From positions 1 through 11,417 of the forward strand of contig MZGM01000034.1 in the NCBI GenBank assembly GCA_002085035.1: DNA of 11,417 nucleotides. The letters run 5' to 3'. A model generated the notes under the pieces. The model saw nothing but the letters and a program-made list of their open reading frames with translations, had not been told where the DNA came from and ran no database searches. Position 1 is the stretch's first letter. Each line of letters opens with the position of its first letter. Below are positions 1-8,300 of this stretch, piece by piece. This stretch comes from Candidatus Zhuqueibacterota bacterium 4484_219 (lineage in GTDB: Bacteria; Zhuqueibacterota; JdFR-76; 4484-219). The translations under genes were made by a program, and so were the position numbers.

Positions 1-1197
1 AATTACAAAGTAGCCAAAGACTTCATCGCCGCTGTTCAAGCCAAAGCAATAGGGCGAGAAGTTCTGCGCAGCATAACCCCTGGACAGCAGGTGGTCAAGA
101 TTATTTATGATGAATTGGTTGCACTGCTGGGACAATCGCGGGCAACACTCCAATTTTCTAATATTCCGCCCACTATCATAATGGCTGTGGGGCTGCATGG
201 GTGCGGTAAAACTACCTTTGTGGGAAAGTTGGGTAAGTATCTGAAGGGGCAGGGGCGTTCACCCTTGTTGGTGGCAGCCGATATTTATCGCCCGGCAGCG
301 GTAACACAATTGCAAACTATCGGTAGACAGCTGGGTCTGACGGTGTTCTTTGAACAAAATCAGGAACCGGTAACACTGTGTAGTAATTCCATTCAGTATG
401 CTCGTAAACATGGTTTTGATACCGTTATCTTTGATACCGCCGGACGTTTGCATATTGATAAGCCGATGATGGAAGAATTGATCCGAATTAAGGAAAAAAC
501 CACTCCTCATGAGATTCTTTTTGTCGCTGATGGCATGACCGGACAGGATGCGGTGAGGGCTGCTAAAGAATTTCAGGAGCATTTGAATTTCGATGGGATT
601 GTGCTCACTAAATTAGATGGTGATGCGCGAGGTGGTGCAGCATTATCTATTAAAGCAATAACTAATAAGCCAATCAAATTTGTGGGGGTAGGGGAAAAAT
701 TTGATGCTTTGGAACCATTCTATCCCGATCGGATGGCCTCCCGAATACTTGGTATGGGCGATGTAATTTCTTTGGTCGAAAAAGCGGAGTTGGCCGTAGA
801 TCGGGAGAAGGCTGAACGGCTGGAGAAAAAGCTTCGGAAAAGCGAATTCACTCTGGAGGATTTCTTTGACCAATTACAACAAATAAAGAAAATGGGCCCC
901 TTGGATCAAATCATGGGACTAATTCCCGGGATGAATGCTTCTCCTCTAAGAAATATTAAAATCGATGAGCAAGCATTGGTAAAAGTAGAAGCTATCATTA
1001 ATTCCATGACGGTTGAAGAGCGTCGTAGGCCGCATTTGTTAAATGGTAGTCGTAAACTGCGTATCGCCCGTGGCAGTGGTACTACGGTGCAGGATGTTAA
1101 TCGCTTGCTAAATCAATTTAATCAAATGCAAAAAATGATAAGAAAGCTGAGCAAAGGAGGGATGAGAGGTTTTAAAGGAGGAGGGTTTCTGTTTTAA
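1..1197 (+). CDS. ffh: Signal recognition particle protein Ffh (SRP54), 5' truncated by window edge
   Basis: GTPase of the signal recognition particle; it binds signal peptides of nascent membrane and secretory proteins together with SRP RNA and docks on FtsY. The frame is open from base 1, so the gene starts upstream; about 45 N-terminal residues of the N domain are missing. The GTG at 91 is an internal valine codon, not a start. In the visible 398 residues: end of the N domain (TPGQQVVKIIYDEL), G1 P-loop GLHGCGKT at about 64-71, DTAGRLHID (G3), TKLDGDARGG (G4) and GVGEKFDALEPF..DR..SRILGMGD closing the G domain. The methionine-rich M domain follows, with the RNA-binding NGSRKLRIARGSGT stretch and a glycine-rich end (KGGMRGFKGGGF). 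The P-loop has His and Cys where GLQGSGKT is usual. First visible gene of the ribosomal operon; 122 nt separate it from rpsP. Identity is secure. Confidence 0.97.
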   Translation, partial: NYKVAKDFIAAVQAKAIGREVLRSITPGQQVVKIIYDELVALLGQSRATLQFSNIPPTIIMAVGLHGCGKTTFVGKLGKYLKGQGRSPLLVAADIYRPAAVTQLQTIGRQLGLTVFFEQNQEPVTLCSNSIQYARKHGFDTVIFDTAGRLHIDKPMMEELIRIKEKTTPHEILFVADGMTGQDAVRAAKEFQEHLNFDGIVLTKLDGDARGGAALSIKAITNKPIKFVGVGEKFDALEPFYPDRMASRILGMGDVISLVEKAELAVDREKAERLEKKLRKSEFTLEDFFDQLQQIKKMGPLDQIMGLIPGMNASPLRNIKIDEQALVKVEAIINSMTVEERRRPHLLNGSRKLRIARGSGTTVQDVNRLLNQFNQMQKMIRKLSKGGMRGFKGGGFLF

Positions 1198-1246
1198 TAT
1201 TCGATTTAACCAAAAACATTGCAAATATAGGAATTATAACTCGCAG

Positions 1247-1272
1247 GCTGAGGCCTGTGGCCACCAGCTTTT
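1247..1272 (+). promoter_or_regulatory. GC-rich hairpin in the ffh-rpsP gap (possible attenuator or weak terminator)
   Basis: In the 122-nt ffh-rpsP gap, GCTG (1247-1250) pairs with CAGC (1265-1268). Inside it, GGCC (1252-1255) pairs with GGCC (1259-1262) around a TGT loop, leaving a small asymmetric internal loop. An alternative hairpin CAGGC-TGAG-GCCTG (1244-1257) is mutually exclusive with it. Only four T residues (1269-1272) follow, so it is a weak terminator at best; partial termination or leader control of rpsP are alternatives. A TATAAC (1235-1240) lies just upstream but has no good -35 box. Confidence 0.3.
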
Positions 1273-1300
1273 GTATGTTGCAGAGGTCTTTTTAACCAAG

Positions 1301-1310
1301 AAAGAGGAGG
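1301..1310 (+). promoter_or_regulatory. Ribosome-binding site deciding the TTG start of rpsP
   Basis: AAAGAGGAGG ends 9 nt before TTG at 1320. The TTG begins the canonical S16 N-terminus (MAVKIRL), so this site supports a non-ATG start. Confidence 0.8.
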
Positions 1311-1319
1311 TAGTAAAAG

Positions 1320-1976
1320 TTGGCAGTTAAAATACGATTGACCCGATTGGGAAGGAAGAAGCGACCGTTCTATCGAATTGTGGCAGTAGATTCCCGTGCA
1401 CCTCGAGATGGAATGTATATTGAAAATTTAGGCACTTATGATCCGTTGAAAGAGCAGTTTGAGGTCAAACTTCGTGAAGATCGAATCCTACATTGGTTGA
1501 AAGTGGGTGCTATTCCTACTAATACGGTGCGGAGCATTTTATCTCGCGAAGGAGTTCTTTTTAAGTGGGACCTCTACAAGAAGGGATATGACGAAGCTCG
1601 TATTGCTGAGGAAATGAAGAAGTGGGAGGTAATTAAGTTAGAACGACAGCGTAAATTGGAGCGTATAGAAGCGGAAAAAAGAGCCAAAGCAAAGAAAGTG
1701 GAAGCTCCTGTTGAAGAAGAACAGGAGAAAACTGAGAAAGTTGAACAAGCGTCTGCAGGAGTAGTAGAAGAGGGAACTGGGAGCGAGACGGCTGGGACTG
1801 AAAATCAGGCGAAAGCGGAGAAGAAAACTAAGTCAGAGGAAGTCAAAGCTTCTGCTGGAAAACAGAAAGAGCAGAAGGCTGAAGGAGCTGAACAAAAGTC
1901 TACTAAAACAGTAACCGAGGGAACTAATAGCGAGGAGGTTGAGAGTAATAATCAACAAAAGGTCCGAGAGAGTTAA
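1320..1976 (+). CDS. rpsP: 30S ribosomal protein S16 with a long charged C-terminal extension
   Basis: Small-subunit protein that binds 16S rRNA and is needed for 30S assembly. The first ~82 residues are a full S16 core: MAVKIRLTRLGRKKRPFYRI, then VDSRAPRDG, LGTYDP and GAIPTNTVRSILSREGVL. The start is TTG at 1320, fixed by the Shine-Dalgarno at 1301 and the family N-terminus. At 218 residues it is far longer than the usual 80-90. Residues ~88-128 are predicted charged helix (E/K/R-rich), and ~128-218 are a low-complexity tail of E, K, A, T, S and Q, probably disordered. The tail contains an imperfect repeat (EGTGSE near 151 and EGTNSE near 200). Extended S16 tails are known in some phyla such as Bacteroidetes, but this one is very long. 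Second visible gene of the operon; 120 nt precede khpA. Confidence 0.96.
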   Translation: MAVKIRLTRLGRKKRPFYRIVAVDSRAPRDGMYIENLGTYDPLKEQFEVKLREDRILHWLKVGAIPTNTVRSILSREGVLFKWDLYKKGYDEARIAEEMKKWEVIKLERQRKLERIEAEKRAKAKKVEAPVEEEQEKTEKVEQASAGVVEEGTGSETAGTENQAKAEKKTKSEEVKASAGKQKEQKAEGAEQKSTKTVTEGTNSEEVESNNQQKVRES

Positions 1977-2084
1977 GGCGGAAGAGGTACCGAAATCAGC
2001 AATTGTTCCACAGTGACAGTGTAAAATTAATGTTTTGCTGAAGGACCCGATGCTTAAAGACGAGAATCATTGCGAAATCGAAAA

Positions 2085-2090
2085 GGAGGG
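2085..2090 (+). promoter_or_regulatory. Ribosome-binding site of khpA
   Basis: GGAGGG lies 6 nt before ATG 2097. It selects that ATG over the in-frame TTG at 2070, which would add nine residues encoded by the Shine-Dalgarno region itself. Confidence 0.8.
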
Positions 2091-2096
2091 AGAAAG

Positions 2097-2327
2097 ATGA
2101 AAGAATTCGTTGAATTCATTGCAAAGCATCTGGTGGACAAGCCGGAAGAGGTTCAGGTTACTGAGGTTGATGGTGAGAGGACCGTGGTGTATGAACTTCG
2201 TGTTGGCGATGGGGATTTAGGCAAAGTTATCGGCAAACGGGGTCAAACAGCCAAATCGATCCGTACACTGTTGGCAGCTGCTTCGGCTAAAACAGGTAAA
2301 CGTGCCGTATTAGAAATTTTGGAATAA
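2097..2327 (+). CDS. khpA: KH-domain RNA-binding protein KhpA (YlqC family)
   Basis: Small single-KH-domain RNA-binding protein of 76 residues, the usual family length. In Gram-positive bacteria KhpA works as a homodimer or with KhpB and affects cell length and RNA-based control; its role in this organism is inferred. The KH signature is GKVIGKRGQTAKSIRTLL, with the nucleic-acid-binding GxxG loop GKRG at residues 46-49, followed by a helix and the strand RAVLEIL. ATG 2097 is chosen because it has a GGAGGG 6 nt upstream and gives the family N-terminus (MKEFVEFIAKHLVD). Its place between rpsP and rimM is a widely conserved gene order, linking it to ribosome biogenesis. rimM begins 12 nt downstream. 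Confidence 0.93.
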   Translation: MKEFVEFIAKHLVDKPEEVQVTEVDGERTVVYELRVGDGDLGKVIGKRGQTAKSIRTLLAAASAKTGKRAVLEILE

Positions 2328-2339
2328 GTAGTAATGTAA

Positions 2340-2888
2340 ATGACAACCCAAACTTACGATGAGAACGATGAGCTGATTACTATTGGTGTGGTTGTCAAAC
2401 CTCATGGTGTACGGGGAGAACTTAAGGTTTTTTCCCATACCGATAATCCCCGACGTTTTTATCGGTTGACTAGAATTTTCCTTACATCAGCTGATTCAGG
2501 CTATCAGCCCTATGTGGTTGAAAAGGTGAGGGTGGTCTCTAAATGGGTTTTACTGAAGTTAAAGGGTATTGATAGCCAGAATCAGGCTGAAAGGTTTAGA
2601 GGTTTTGAAGTACAAATTCCGCGGCGGGAGTGTGTAAAACTTCCCAAGGGAGCTTATTATATCTTTGAGATTATTGGCCTGAACGTTTTCAACACTGAGG
2701 GGCAGCAGATAGGCACAGTGGCGGATGTGTACACCTTGCCATCTAATGATGTACTGGTGGTAGAAACTACTACTAAAAAGGAAGTCCTAATTCCAGCAGT
2801 AAAGCAGGTGGTAAAAAGAATCGATATTCACAAAAAACAAATCATAGTTGAGCCAATTCCAGGCTTGTTGGAGGAACAAGAACGGTGA
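2340..2888 (+). CDS. rimM: 16S rRNA processing protein RimM
   Basis: Ribosome maturation factor that binds ribosomal protein S19 and helps assemble the 30S head. The 182 residues show the N-terminal RimM beta-barrel with the signature ITIGVVVKPHGVRGELKV (residues 13-30), a linker, and a C-terminal PRC-barrel from about 104 (GAYYIFEIIGLNVF), with SNDVLVVE, KEVLIPAV and the terminal PIPGLLEE. Length is typical. An in-frame TAA lies directly before ATG 2340, so no earlier start is possible. No good Shine-Dalgarno is visible (only GGAATAAG overlapping the khpA stop), which suggests translational coupling to khpA, whose stop is 12 nt upstream. The stop TGA overlaps the start of trmD. Confidence 0.96.
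   Translation: MTTQTYDENDELITIGVVVKPHGVRGELKVFSHTDNPRRFYRLTRIFLTSADSGYQPYVVEKVRVVSKWVLLKLKGIDSQNQAERFRGFEVQIPRRECVKLPKGAYYIFEIIGLNVFNTEGQQIGTVADVYTLPSNDVLVVETTTKKEVLIPAVKQVVKRIDIHKKQIIVEPIPGLLEEQER
2870..2874 (+). promoter_or_regulatory. Ribosome-binding site of trmD inside rimM
   Basis: GGAGG within the last codons of rimM lies 13 nt before ATG 2888 and 10 nt before GTG 2885, so spacing slightly favours the GTG while the family N-terminus favours the ATG. Confidence 0.55.
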
Positions 2889-3613
2889 TGCAGATCGACA
2901 TCGTTACCGCTTTTCCTAAGTTGGTTGCCTCGCCGTTGGAAGAAAGTATGCTAAAAAGGGCTCAACAGAAAAACTTGGTTCACATTCGGGTACATGATTT
3001 ACGGGACTATACTAACGACAAACATCGTCAAGTAGATGACTATCCATACGGTGGCGGTGCGGGGATGGTTCTAAAACCAGAACCAATATTCCGTTGCGTT
3101 GAAGCGATTATTGAAAAATATCCTTCTAAGAGACGTAAGATCATCTATTTAACCCCTCAGGGAAAGCTCTTTAATCAAAAGTTAGCTAATGAATTGAGTC
3201 AATGGGAGCATTTAATTTTCATCTGTGGTCATTACAAGGGAGTTGACGAGCGGGTCATTGAGCATTTGGTGACAGACGAGATATCCATTGGCGACTACGT
3301 TTTGACCGGAGGTGAACTCCCAGCGTTAGTAGTAATAGATGCAGTAGTGCGGTTAATTCCTGGAGTGCTGAGTGATCTTGAATCGGCGCTTACCGATTCA
3401 TTTCAGTCTGGATTATTAGACTATCCTTATTACACGCGTCCAGAGGAATTTCGTGGTTGGCGAGTCCCAGAAGTCCTTCTTTCCGGCAACCACCAGAAGA
3501 TTGCCGAGTGGCGTAAAGCTAAAGCACTGGAACGTACCCGACAGCGACGTCGGGATCTATTAGAATCTTATTTGAGCAACAATAAGCAGATCAAGTCTGA
3601 CGGAGGTAGATAG
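2888..3613 (+). CDS. trmD: tRNA (guanine-N1)-methyltransferase TrmD
   Basis: SPOUT-class methyltransferase that makes m1G37 next to the anticodon using S-adenosylmethionine, preventing +1 frameshifting. From ATG 2888 it has 241 residues, near the family norm. Visible motifs: IDIVTAFP at the N-terminus, DDYPYGGGAGMVLKPEP (50-66), the trefoil-knot cofactor region with LTPQGKLF, FICGHYKGVDERV and EISIGDYVLTGGELPA, then ALTDSFQSGLLDYPYYTRP and VPEVLLSGNHQKIAEWR. Arg155 and Asp170 match the catalytic Arg154 and Asp169 described for E. coli TrmD. An alternative start is GTG 2885, which adds one Met. The ATG shares one base with the rimM stop (TGATG), implying coupled translation. Two bases separate it from rplS. 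Confidence 0.97.
   Translation: MQIDIVTAFPKLVASPLEESMLKRAQQKNLVHIRVHDLRDYTNDKHRQVDDYPYGGGAGMVLKPEPIFRCVEAIIEKYPSKRRKIIYLTPQGKLFNQKLANELSQWEHLIFICGHYKGVDERVIEHLVTDEISIGDYVLTGGELPALVVIDAVVRLIPGVLSDLESALTDSFQSGLLDYPYYTRPEEFRGWRVPEVLLSGNHQKIAEWRKAKALERTRQRRRDLLESYLSNNKQIKSDGGR
3602..3606 (+). promoter_or_regulatory. Ribosome-binding site of rplS inside trmD
   Basis: GGAGG sits in the last trmD codons, 9 nt before ATG 3616. Confidence 0.75.
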
Positions 3614-3615
3614 AA

Positions 3616-3957
3616 ATGGGCAAGTTAGAAGCTATCGGAGCAGAACAATTGCGGACAGATATCCCAAATTTTGGCCCAGGTGATACTGTGGCGGTACATG
3701 TTAAAGTTCGAGAAGGTGGTAAAGAACGTATTCAGGTATTCCAGGGGGTAGTTATTCAGAAGCGAGGTAGCGGCATCAATAGCACATTTACTGTTCGTAA
3801 AATTTCGGAAGGAATTGGTGTCGAGCGTATTTTCCCTTTACATTCTCCCAATATTGAGAAGATCGAAAAGCTGCGAGAAGGGAGGGTACGTCGGGCCAAA
3901 CTTTTCTACTTACGTAAACTAAAAGGCAAAGCAGCACGTATTGCTGAAAAGCGTTAA
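3616..3957 (+). CDS. rplS: 50S ribosomal protein L19
   Basis: Large-subunit protein at the 30S-50S interface. All 113 residues match the family in length and motifs: the N-terminal helix region (MGKLEAIGAEQLRTDIPNF), GPGDTVAVHVKVREGGKERIQ, FQGVVIQKRGSG, TFTVRKISEGIGVERIFPLHSP and the basic C-terminal KLFYLRKLKGKAARI. ATG 3616 has GGAGG at 3602-3606 and lies two bases after the trmD stop. It is the last gene of the plus-strand operon. Its TAA (3955-3957) overlaps the stop codon of the convergent minus-strand gene, so transcription must run into that gene before it can terminate. Confidence 0.98.
   Translation: MGKLEAIGAEQLRTDIPNFGPGDTVAVHVKVREGGKERIQVFQGVVIQKRGSGINSTFTVRKISEGIGVERIFPLHSPNIEKIEKLREGRVRRAKLFYLRKLKGKAARIAEKR
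3932..3946 (-). terminator. Possible weak terminator of the minus-strand operon, inside rplS
   Basis: Read on the minus strand, CAGCA and TGCTG form a 5-bp stem around a 5-nt loop, starting 7 nt after the stop of the HgdB-like gene. It is followed by CTTTGCCTTTTAG, an interrupted T tract. The stem is short and the T tract imperfect, so this is only a candidate. Confidence 0.25.
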
Positions 3958-5312
3958 ACTGGAGACCGAGATTTCCGTTGTCTCGAGAATGATAATTTAG
4001 GTGTCTGTTGCTGGTTTTTGTTGAGACCGTCAATTAACAATTGGCGGTTTTTTGGTGGGTGATGCTTTCTGCAGCGGTGATAATTATCTGCCAATTCCAT
4101 AAAAATTTCTAAATCACTTTCCAGATTTGCTTGTATTCCATCAAAATAGAATACACGCATGGGGAAACCACCAAGATCACTACTTATGGTGGGGTAAATG
4201 GCTTCGCACACAATGCCATTCATGCAGCTAAATGGACTGATGTCTATTACCCCGGCGGCTCCCTTTTTATAATACCAAATTGCTTTTCCTACGCTAATCA
4301 CCATTTCTCCATGAGCACCTTCCCTGGGTAAATAAGGTCTACTTAGTTCCAGAATTTGGGTTATGTGATGGGGTTCTTCATACCCTGCAAAATCTTGTTC
4401 AAAAGGTGCAGTCAACTTGTGTTCATCAGCGCGCATTACCGCATATCGGAGCTTGCAACCAAGCATGCGCAAAGAAAAACGCTGCCCCTGACGAATAAGC
4501 TGCATCCGTTCTTCATCATGGGTGTACCACACCCATTCAGCAACATCTGACATCCATACTTCGCCACCCTTTTGTTCAATCAACCGAATAAGGTGATCGT
4601 TACTAAAATCGTTAAGTCGACAGAAAATTTCTCCAACCACGCCGATGAGCAGTTTTTTCTTACTGGTATCAAGGGGAATATTCCGAAAGGCATCCCGTGA
4701 TTGAATAAGTGCCTGGATAATTTTCTTTAGGCGTTGGCGATGGGAAATGTTGGGTGTAGCGATGGCTGCACAAACTCGATCGAGAGCTTCTGCAAATACT
4801 CGATCAGTTGTCCCAGGCTCTCGTTCGTATGGTCTGGTTTTCAGCAGCATTTTGCGTAAAATATCGGCCGCGACCACGGCGCGCCAGCCGGTTCGCACCA
4901 AACTTGCAGCACTCTCACTAATGTCTTCGTATGCATTAGAACTTGAGGGAGAGAGCAGTAATACTTCATCTTCACCTCGCTGAGCAAAGATTTTTCTAAT
5001 CAACGGTAAGTAGTGCCCAAATCGGCAGGGACCGTTAGAAGTAGGCATCATAAATGCAGTTTTTGCGGGGTCGTAATCTGGTTCCTGGGTTACCTTTAGG
5101 AAATTTCCCAGCGTAATCACTTGGGGCAGACATTCATCGCCCGAAAGATATTTGCGCGCCAGTTCATAAGTTTGTGCATCACCAGCTGGTGAAGGTTGTG
5201 CATCCACCCCAATCGATTGAAAGGCTGCCGCCATGCAACGAGCACCCTCATAGGACATTTGCGGTATGTAAAGCTTCCTTCCGATTAACGATTTGGTGTG
5301 TGAGGTTTCCAT
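3954..5312 (-). CDS. HgdB-like 2-hydroxyacyl-CoA dehydratase-related protein (C-terminal partner of the activase)
   Basis: This 452-residue protein resembles the C-terminal part of the long acyl-CoA dehydratase activase-related proteins and is distantly related to the 2-hydroxyglutaryl-CoA dehydratase D component (HgdB). Conserved cysteine motifs are SGDECLPQ (C61), NGPCRFGHY (C96), GEIFCRLNDFSND (C231) and SPFSCMNGIVCEAIYP (C363, C369), then RVFYFDG. Such cysteines ligate iron-sulfur clusters in the family; substrate is unknown. No membrane segment or signal peptide is seen, so it is probably cytoplasmic. ATG 5312 is 17 nt after the stop of the upstream activase gene with only a weak AAGAG, suggesting coupled expression. 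The ~30 residues after about 420 (NQQQTPKLSFSRQRKSRSPV at the end) look unconserved and basic, and overlap the plus-strand operon terminator. The stop overlaps that of rplS. Confidence 0.85.
   Translation of the reverse strand: METSHTKSLIGRKLYIPQMSYEGARCMAAAFQSIGVDAQPSPAGDAQTYELARKYLSGDECLPQVITLGNFLKVTQEPDYDPAKTAFMMPTSNGPCRFGHYLPLIRKIFAQRGEDEVLLLSPSSSNAYEDISESAASLVRTGWRAVVAADILRKMLLKTRPYEREPGTTDRVFAEALDRVCAAIATPNISHRQRLKKIIQALIQSRDAFRNIPLDTSKKKLLIGVVGEIFCRLNDFSNDHLIRLIEQKGGEVWMSDVAEWVWYTHDEERMQLIRQGQRFSLRMLGCKLRYAVMRADEHKLTAPFEQDFAGYEEPHHITQILELSRPYLPREGAHGEMVISVGKAIWYYKKGAAGVIDISPFSCMNGIVCEAIYPTISSDLGGFPMRVFYFDGIQANLESDLEIFMELADNYHRCRKHHPPKNRQLLIDGLNKNQQQTPKLSFSRQRKSRSPV
4026..4053 (+). terminator. 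Rho-independent terminator of the ffh-rplS operon
   Basis: ACCGTCAATT (4026-4035) and AATTGGCGGT (4039-4048) form a 10-bp stem with one G-T wobble and an AAC loop. The final stem T begins a run of six T (4048-4053). On the minus strand no T tract follows, so it acts only on plus-strand transcripts. It starts 69 nt after the rplS stop and lies within codons ~421-429 of the convergent HgdB-like gene. Confidence 0.85.
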
Positions 5313-5329
5313 CTAAACTCTTTTGGTGG

Positions 5330-8300
5330 CTATGTATTCAATCTGATAGTTAGGCGTTCTTTTTTCACAGGCTGTTCTCTTAATAAACCTTTGCTTTCCA
5401 GGAACGCTTCACATCTTGTCATAATGCCTGCGTCGTTACTGTGGTCGTCGAACTGAAGCGTTAAATAAGGTGTTCCACAAGCCTCACGAATAAAGTGCTT
5501 TAGGTAAGAGTCGGGCCCGCATTTAAAATTGGTAATGTGGATTAAATGAAGCTTATCATTTTGTCCGATCAATTTGGCCGCCTGCAAAATCCGTTGTCCA
5601 TAGCTCCAAAACATGTTTTCATGAATATCGTTAATGTCAATATCCTCGAATGTCAAAAAGTCCATTGGAATAACATTAATTCCATAATTTTCTCTTAGCT
5701 TTTTCGGCACGTTAAGATTCATTCCGGTATCATAGATATTGTAGGGTCGGCCAATGATTACTATGGCAGCTTGCTGATTTTCAGCCAGAGTTTGTAGGGC
5801 CTGGCGGCCAATTTGTTTTAAGTTCTCTTTGAATTTTGCCAGTACGGCAAAAGCCATATCAGTGGCTTGATTGCTAATTTTTTCAGACACACCTAATTTT
5901 GCTGCCATCGGAGCTAAGCTTTTTTTAACTGACTTTTTACCATCACGAAACCTGACTACGGGAGCCAGGATCCTATCGACCAATCTGGGGTCTTTTAGTG
6001 CGCTTTTTAAAACATGGGGCAGCGTTTGTCCCCAGGGACAATACCAAGATTCCCTTCCCGGCAGGTTTGGTTCTGCATTAATGAGATTGGGAACAAAGAC
6101 GTAATCAACTTGTTTATCAAACAGATTCAGAACATGGCCATGAGCGACGATGATGGGAAAACATGGTTCGGCAATGCACAGTTCTCGTCCCTGAGCCACG
6201 ATTTGGCGGTGTGTTGAATCGGAAAGCACAACTTTGGCTCCGATACCAACAAAATATGCCTGCCAGAAGGGAAACCGATCGTAAAAGTACATCGCCCTTG
6301 GGATACCTACTTGTATGTCGAGTCCATTAGAACTGGGGATCTCTTGCAAAAGCAACTGTTGGTACAGGGCGAAAAGGTCGGGAATGACAGCTTGCCGGTT
6401 GATTTTCCGTTTCTTTCGGAATCGCTCCGAACACTTGTCGCCCCAATAAGTTTTTTCACCATTTATTACACATTCTTGAACATCACATTGGTTGGAGCAT
6501 CCTTTGCAGGTAATGGTGCGGATGCTAAAATTTACATTTGAGAGATCGAATCCACGAAACCGGCTTGGCTGCTGCAATTCATCCATTTTCTGTTTAGCAA
6601 GTAAGGCGGCGCCGATTGCTCCTATTACTCCGTTATGTGGAGGCACAACTATCGTTTTTTGTAGCCTGGTAGCAAAAGCAGCAGCAACAGCCTTGTTGTA
6701 AGCAGTACCACCCTGGAAATAAATAACATTGCCGATTTTGCGGCCAGCAACTACCCGATTCAAGTAGTTTTGCACAACCGCAAGGGCAAGCCCTGCTGAA
6801 ATATCTTCCTTCGGAATTCCCTGTTGCAAATAAGAGGAAACATCTTTTTCCATGAAGACGGTGCAACGTTCACCCATTTGCACAGGATTTGTCGAACTTA
6901 ACGCTAACCGGGCGAAGTCTTCTTTTATTGATATTCCTAATTTAGTAGCTTGTTCTTCCAGGAAAGATCCTGTGCCAGCAGCGCAAGCTTCATTCATTGC
7001 AAAGTCAACAACCACCCCATTTTCGATTGCGATGAACTTGGAGTCCTGTCCCCCAATCTCGAAAATAGTTTCTACCTGTTCGTTAAATAAAGTTTCGGCA
7101 ACAAAACTTGCACCTGTCTTATGGGCAGTAATTTCGTCATGAATGGCATCTGCTCCTACCAGTTCGCCGATTAATTCTCTGCCTGAGCCAGTTGTTCCCA
7201 CTCCGATTATTTCGATCTGATCTGCCCACTTGTGGTTCCACTTATTCAACTCTCTTTGTACGACTTCCACCGGGCGACCTTCTGTAGTTGTGTAGATCTC
7301 GTCTATCACCCGACCTTGTTGGTCGAGCAGGACCAAATTGGTGCTGACCGAGCCAATATCGAGCCCCAGGTAAGCCTTAATCGGGCGGTCATTTTGAATT
7401 AGTTTAGAGTTTAAGCTTTTTTCTTTGGGGAACCGAACCAGGGAAATCTCTAACTTATGCGAGCGTGAAAGAGGAGTAATCTTCTGGTGATAACGATATT
7501 TCATGTTCTTGACGAGTTCAGCCTTTAGCCTGGAGCTTTCTGCTAAAATTGCACATCCCAAAGCGCCAACATGGCAATGCAATGAAGGAACTATCAGCTC
7601 ATCGGAGGTAAGATCAAGAATACGGTTCATAGCTTCAATTACACCGAGATTTGCGGCTACACCGCCAACGAATACTACTTTGGGTAGAAGCTCTTTCTGG
7701 CGTAGTACAGTACCTTTGTAATTTCTGACGACTGCTTCACACAAACCTTTGAAAATTGCTCCAGGGGAATAACCGCGCTGTTGTGCATGAACCATATCCG
7801 ATTTAGCAAACACCGAACAACGTCCGGCAATATTTGCGGTTGCATCTGTTTCTTTTACCAAACGGCCAATGTCTTCCACATTGAATCGCAATCGAGCGGC
7901 CTGTTGATCAATGAAAGATCCTGTTCCTGCCGCACACTCACCATTTCGTTCGTAGTCAAGAATGGACAATTCTTTGGTGGTAGGATCAAATGCAATTTTA
8001 ATAAATCGTGATGCATTTCCGCCAATTTCAAGGACTGTTCGTGCATCAGGAACAAGCTCTGCCACACCACGACTGATAGCTTTAAATTCGTTAATGAAGG
8101 GCACATTGAGAAGTTCGGCAATCTGTTTGCCTTGTGATCCAGTTACTTGCAGATGTATTTTATCTGAAGGTTCAATGGTTTCGATAAAACATTCAAGTAA
8201 TCTTTGTGCGCTTCCTATCGGATCGCCAAGAATCTTCACTGCTTTAGAGGCAAACAGTGAATAATAGCTAAGATTTTCTGTGTAAACAAAAAGATTGCTA

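Noticed and set aside
91..1197. GTG at 91 as the start of ffh
   Set aside because: The frame is open to base 1 and the preceding codons encode conserved Ffh sequence (NYKVAKDFI, TPGQQ), so this is an internal valine.
2070..2096. TTG at 2070 as the khpA start
   Set aside because: It would translate the Shine-Dalgarno of the ATG at 2097, and the resulting extra residues do not belong to the family.
1977..2096. CAGCAA and TTGCTG arms and a tandem ACAGTG in the rpsP-khpA gap
   Set aside because: The arms are only 6 bp with a loop of about 30 nt and no T tract; the tandem is too short to mean anything.
5313..5329. Split of the activase and HgdB-like genes as a frameshifted pseudogene
   Set aside because: The upstream gene has its own stop and a natural end, the downstream one has an ATG after 17 nt and full motifs; a two-gene arrangement explains it better.
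7962..8264. Plus-strand open frames opposite the activase gene
   Set aside because: They lie opposite a well-supported coding sequence and resemble no family; treated as shadows.
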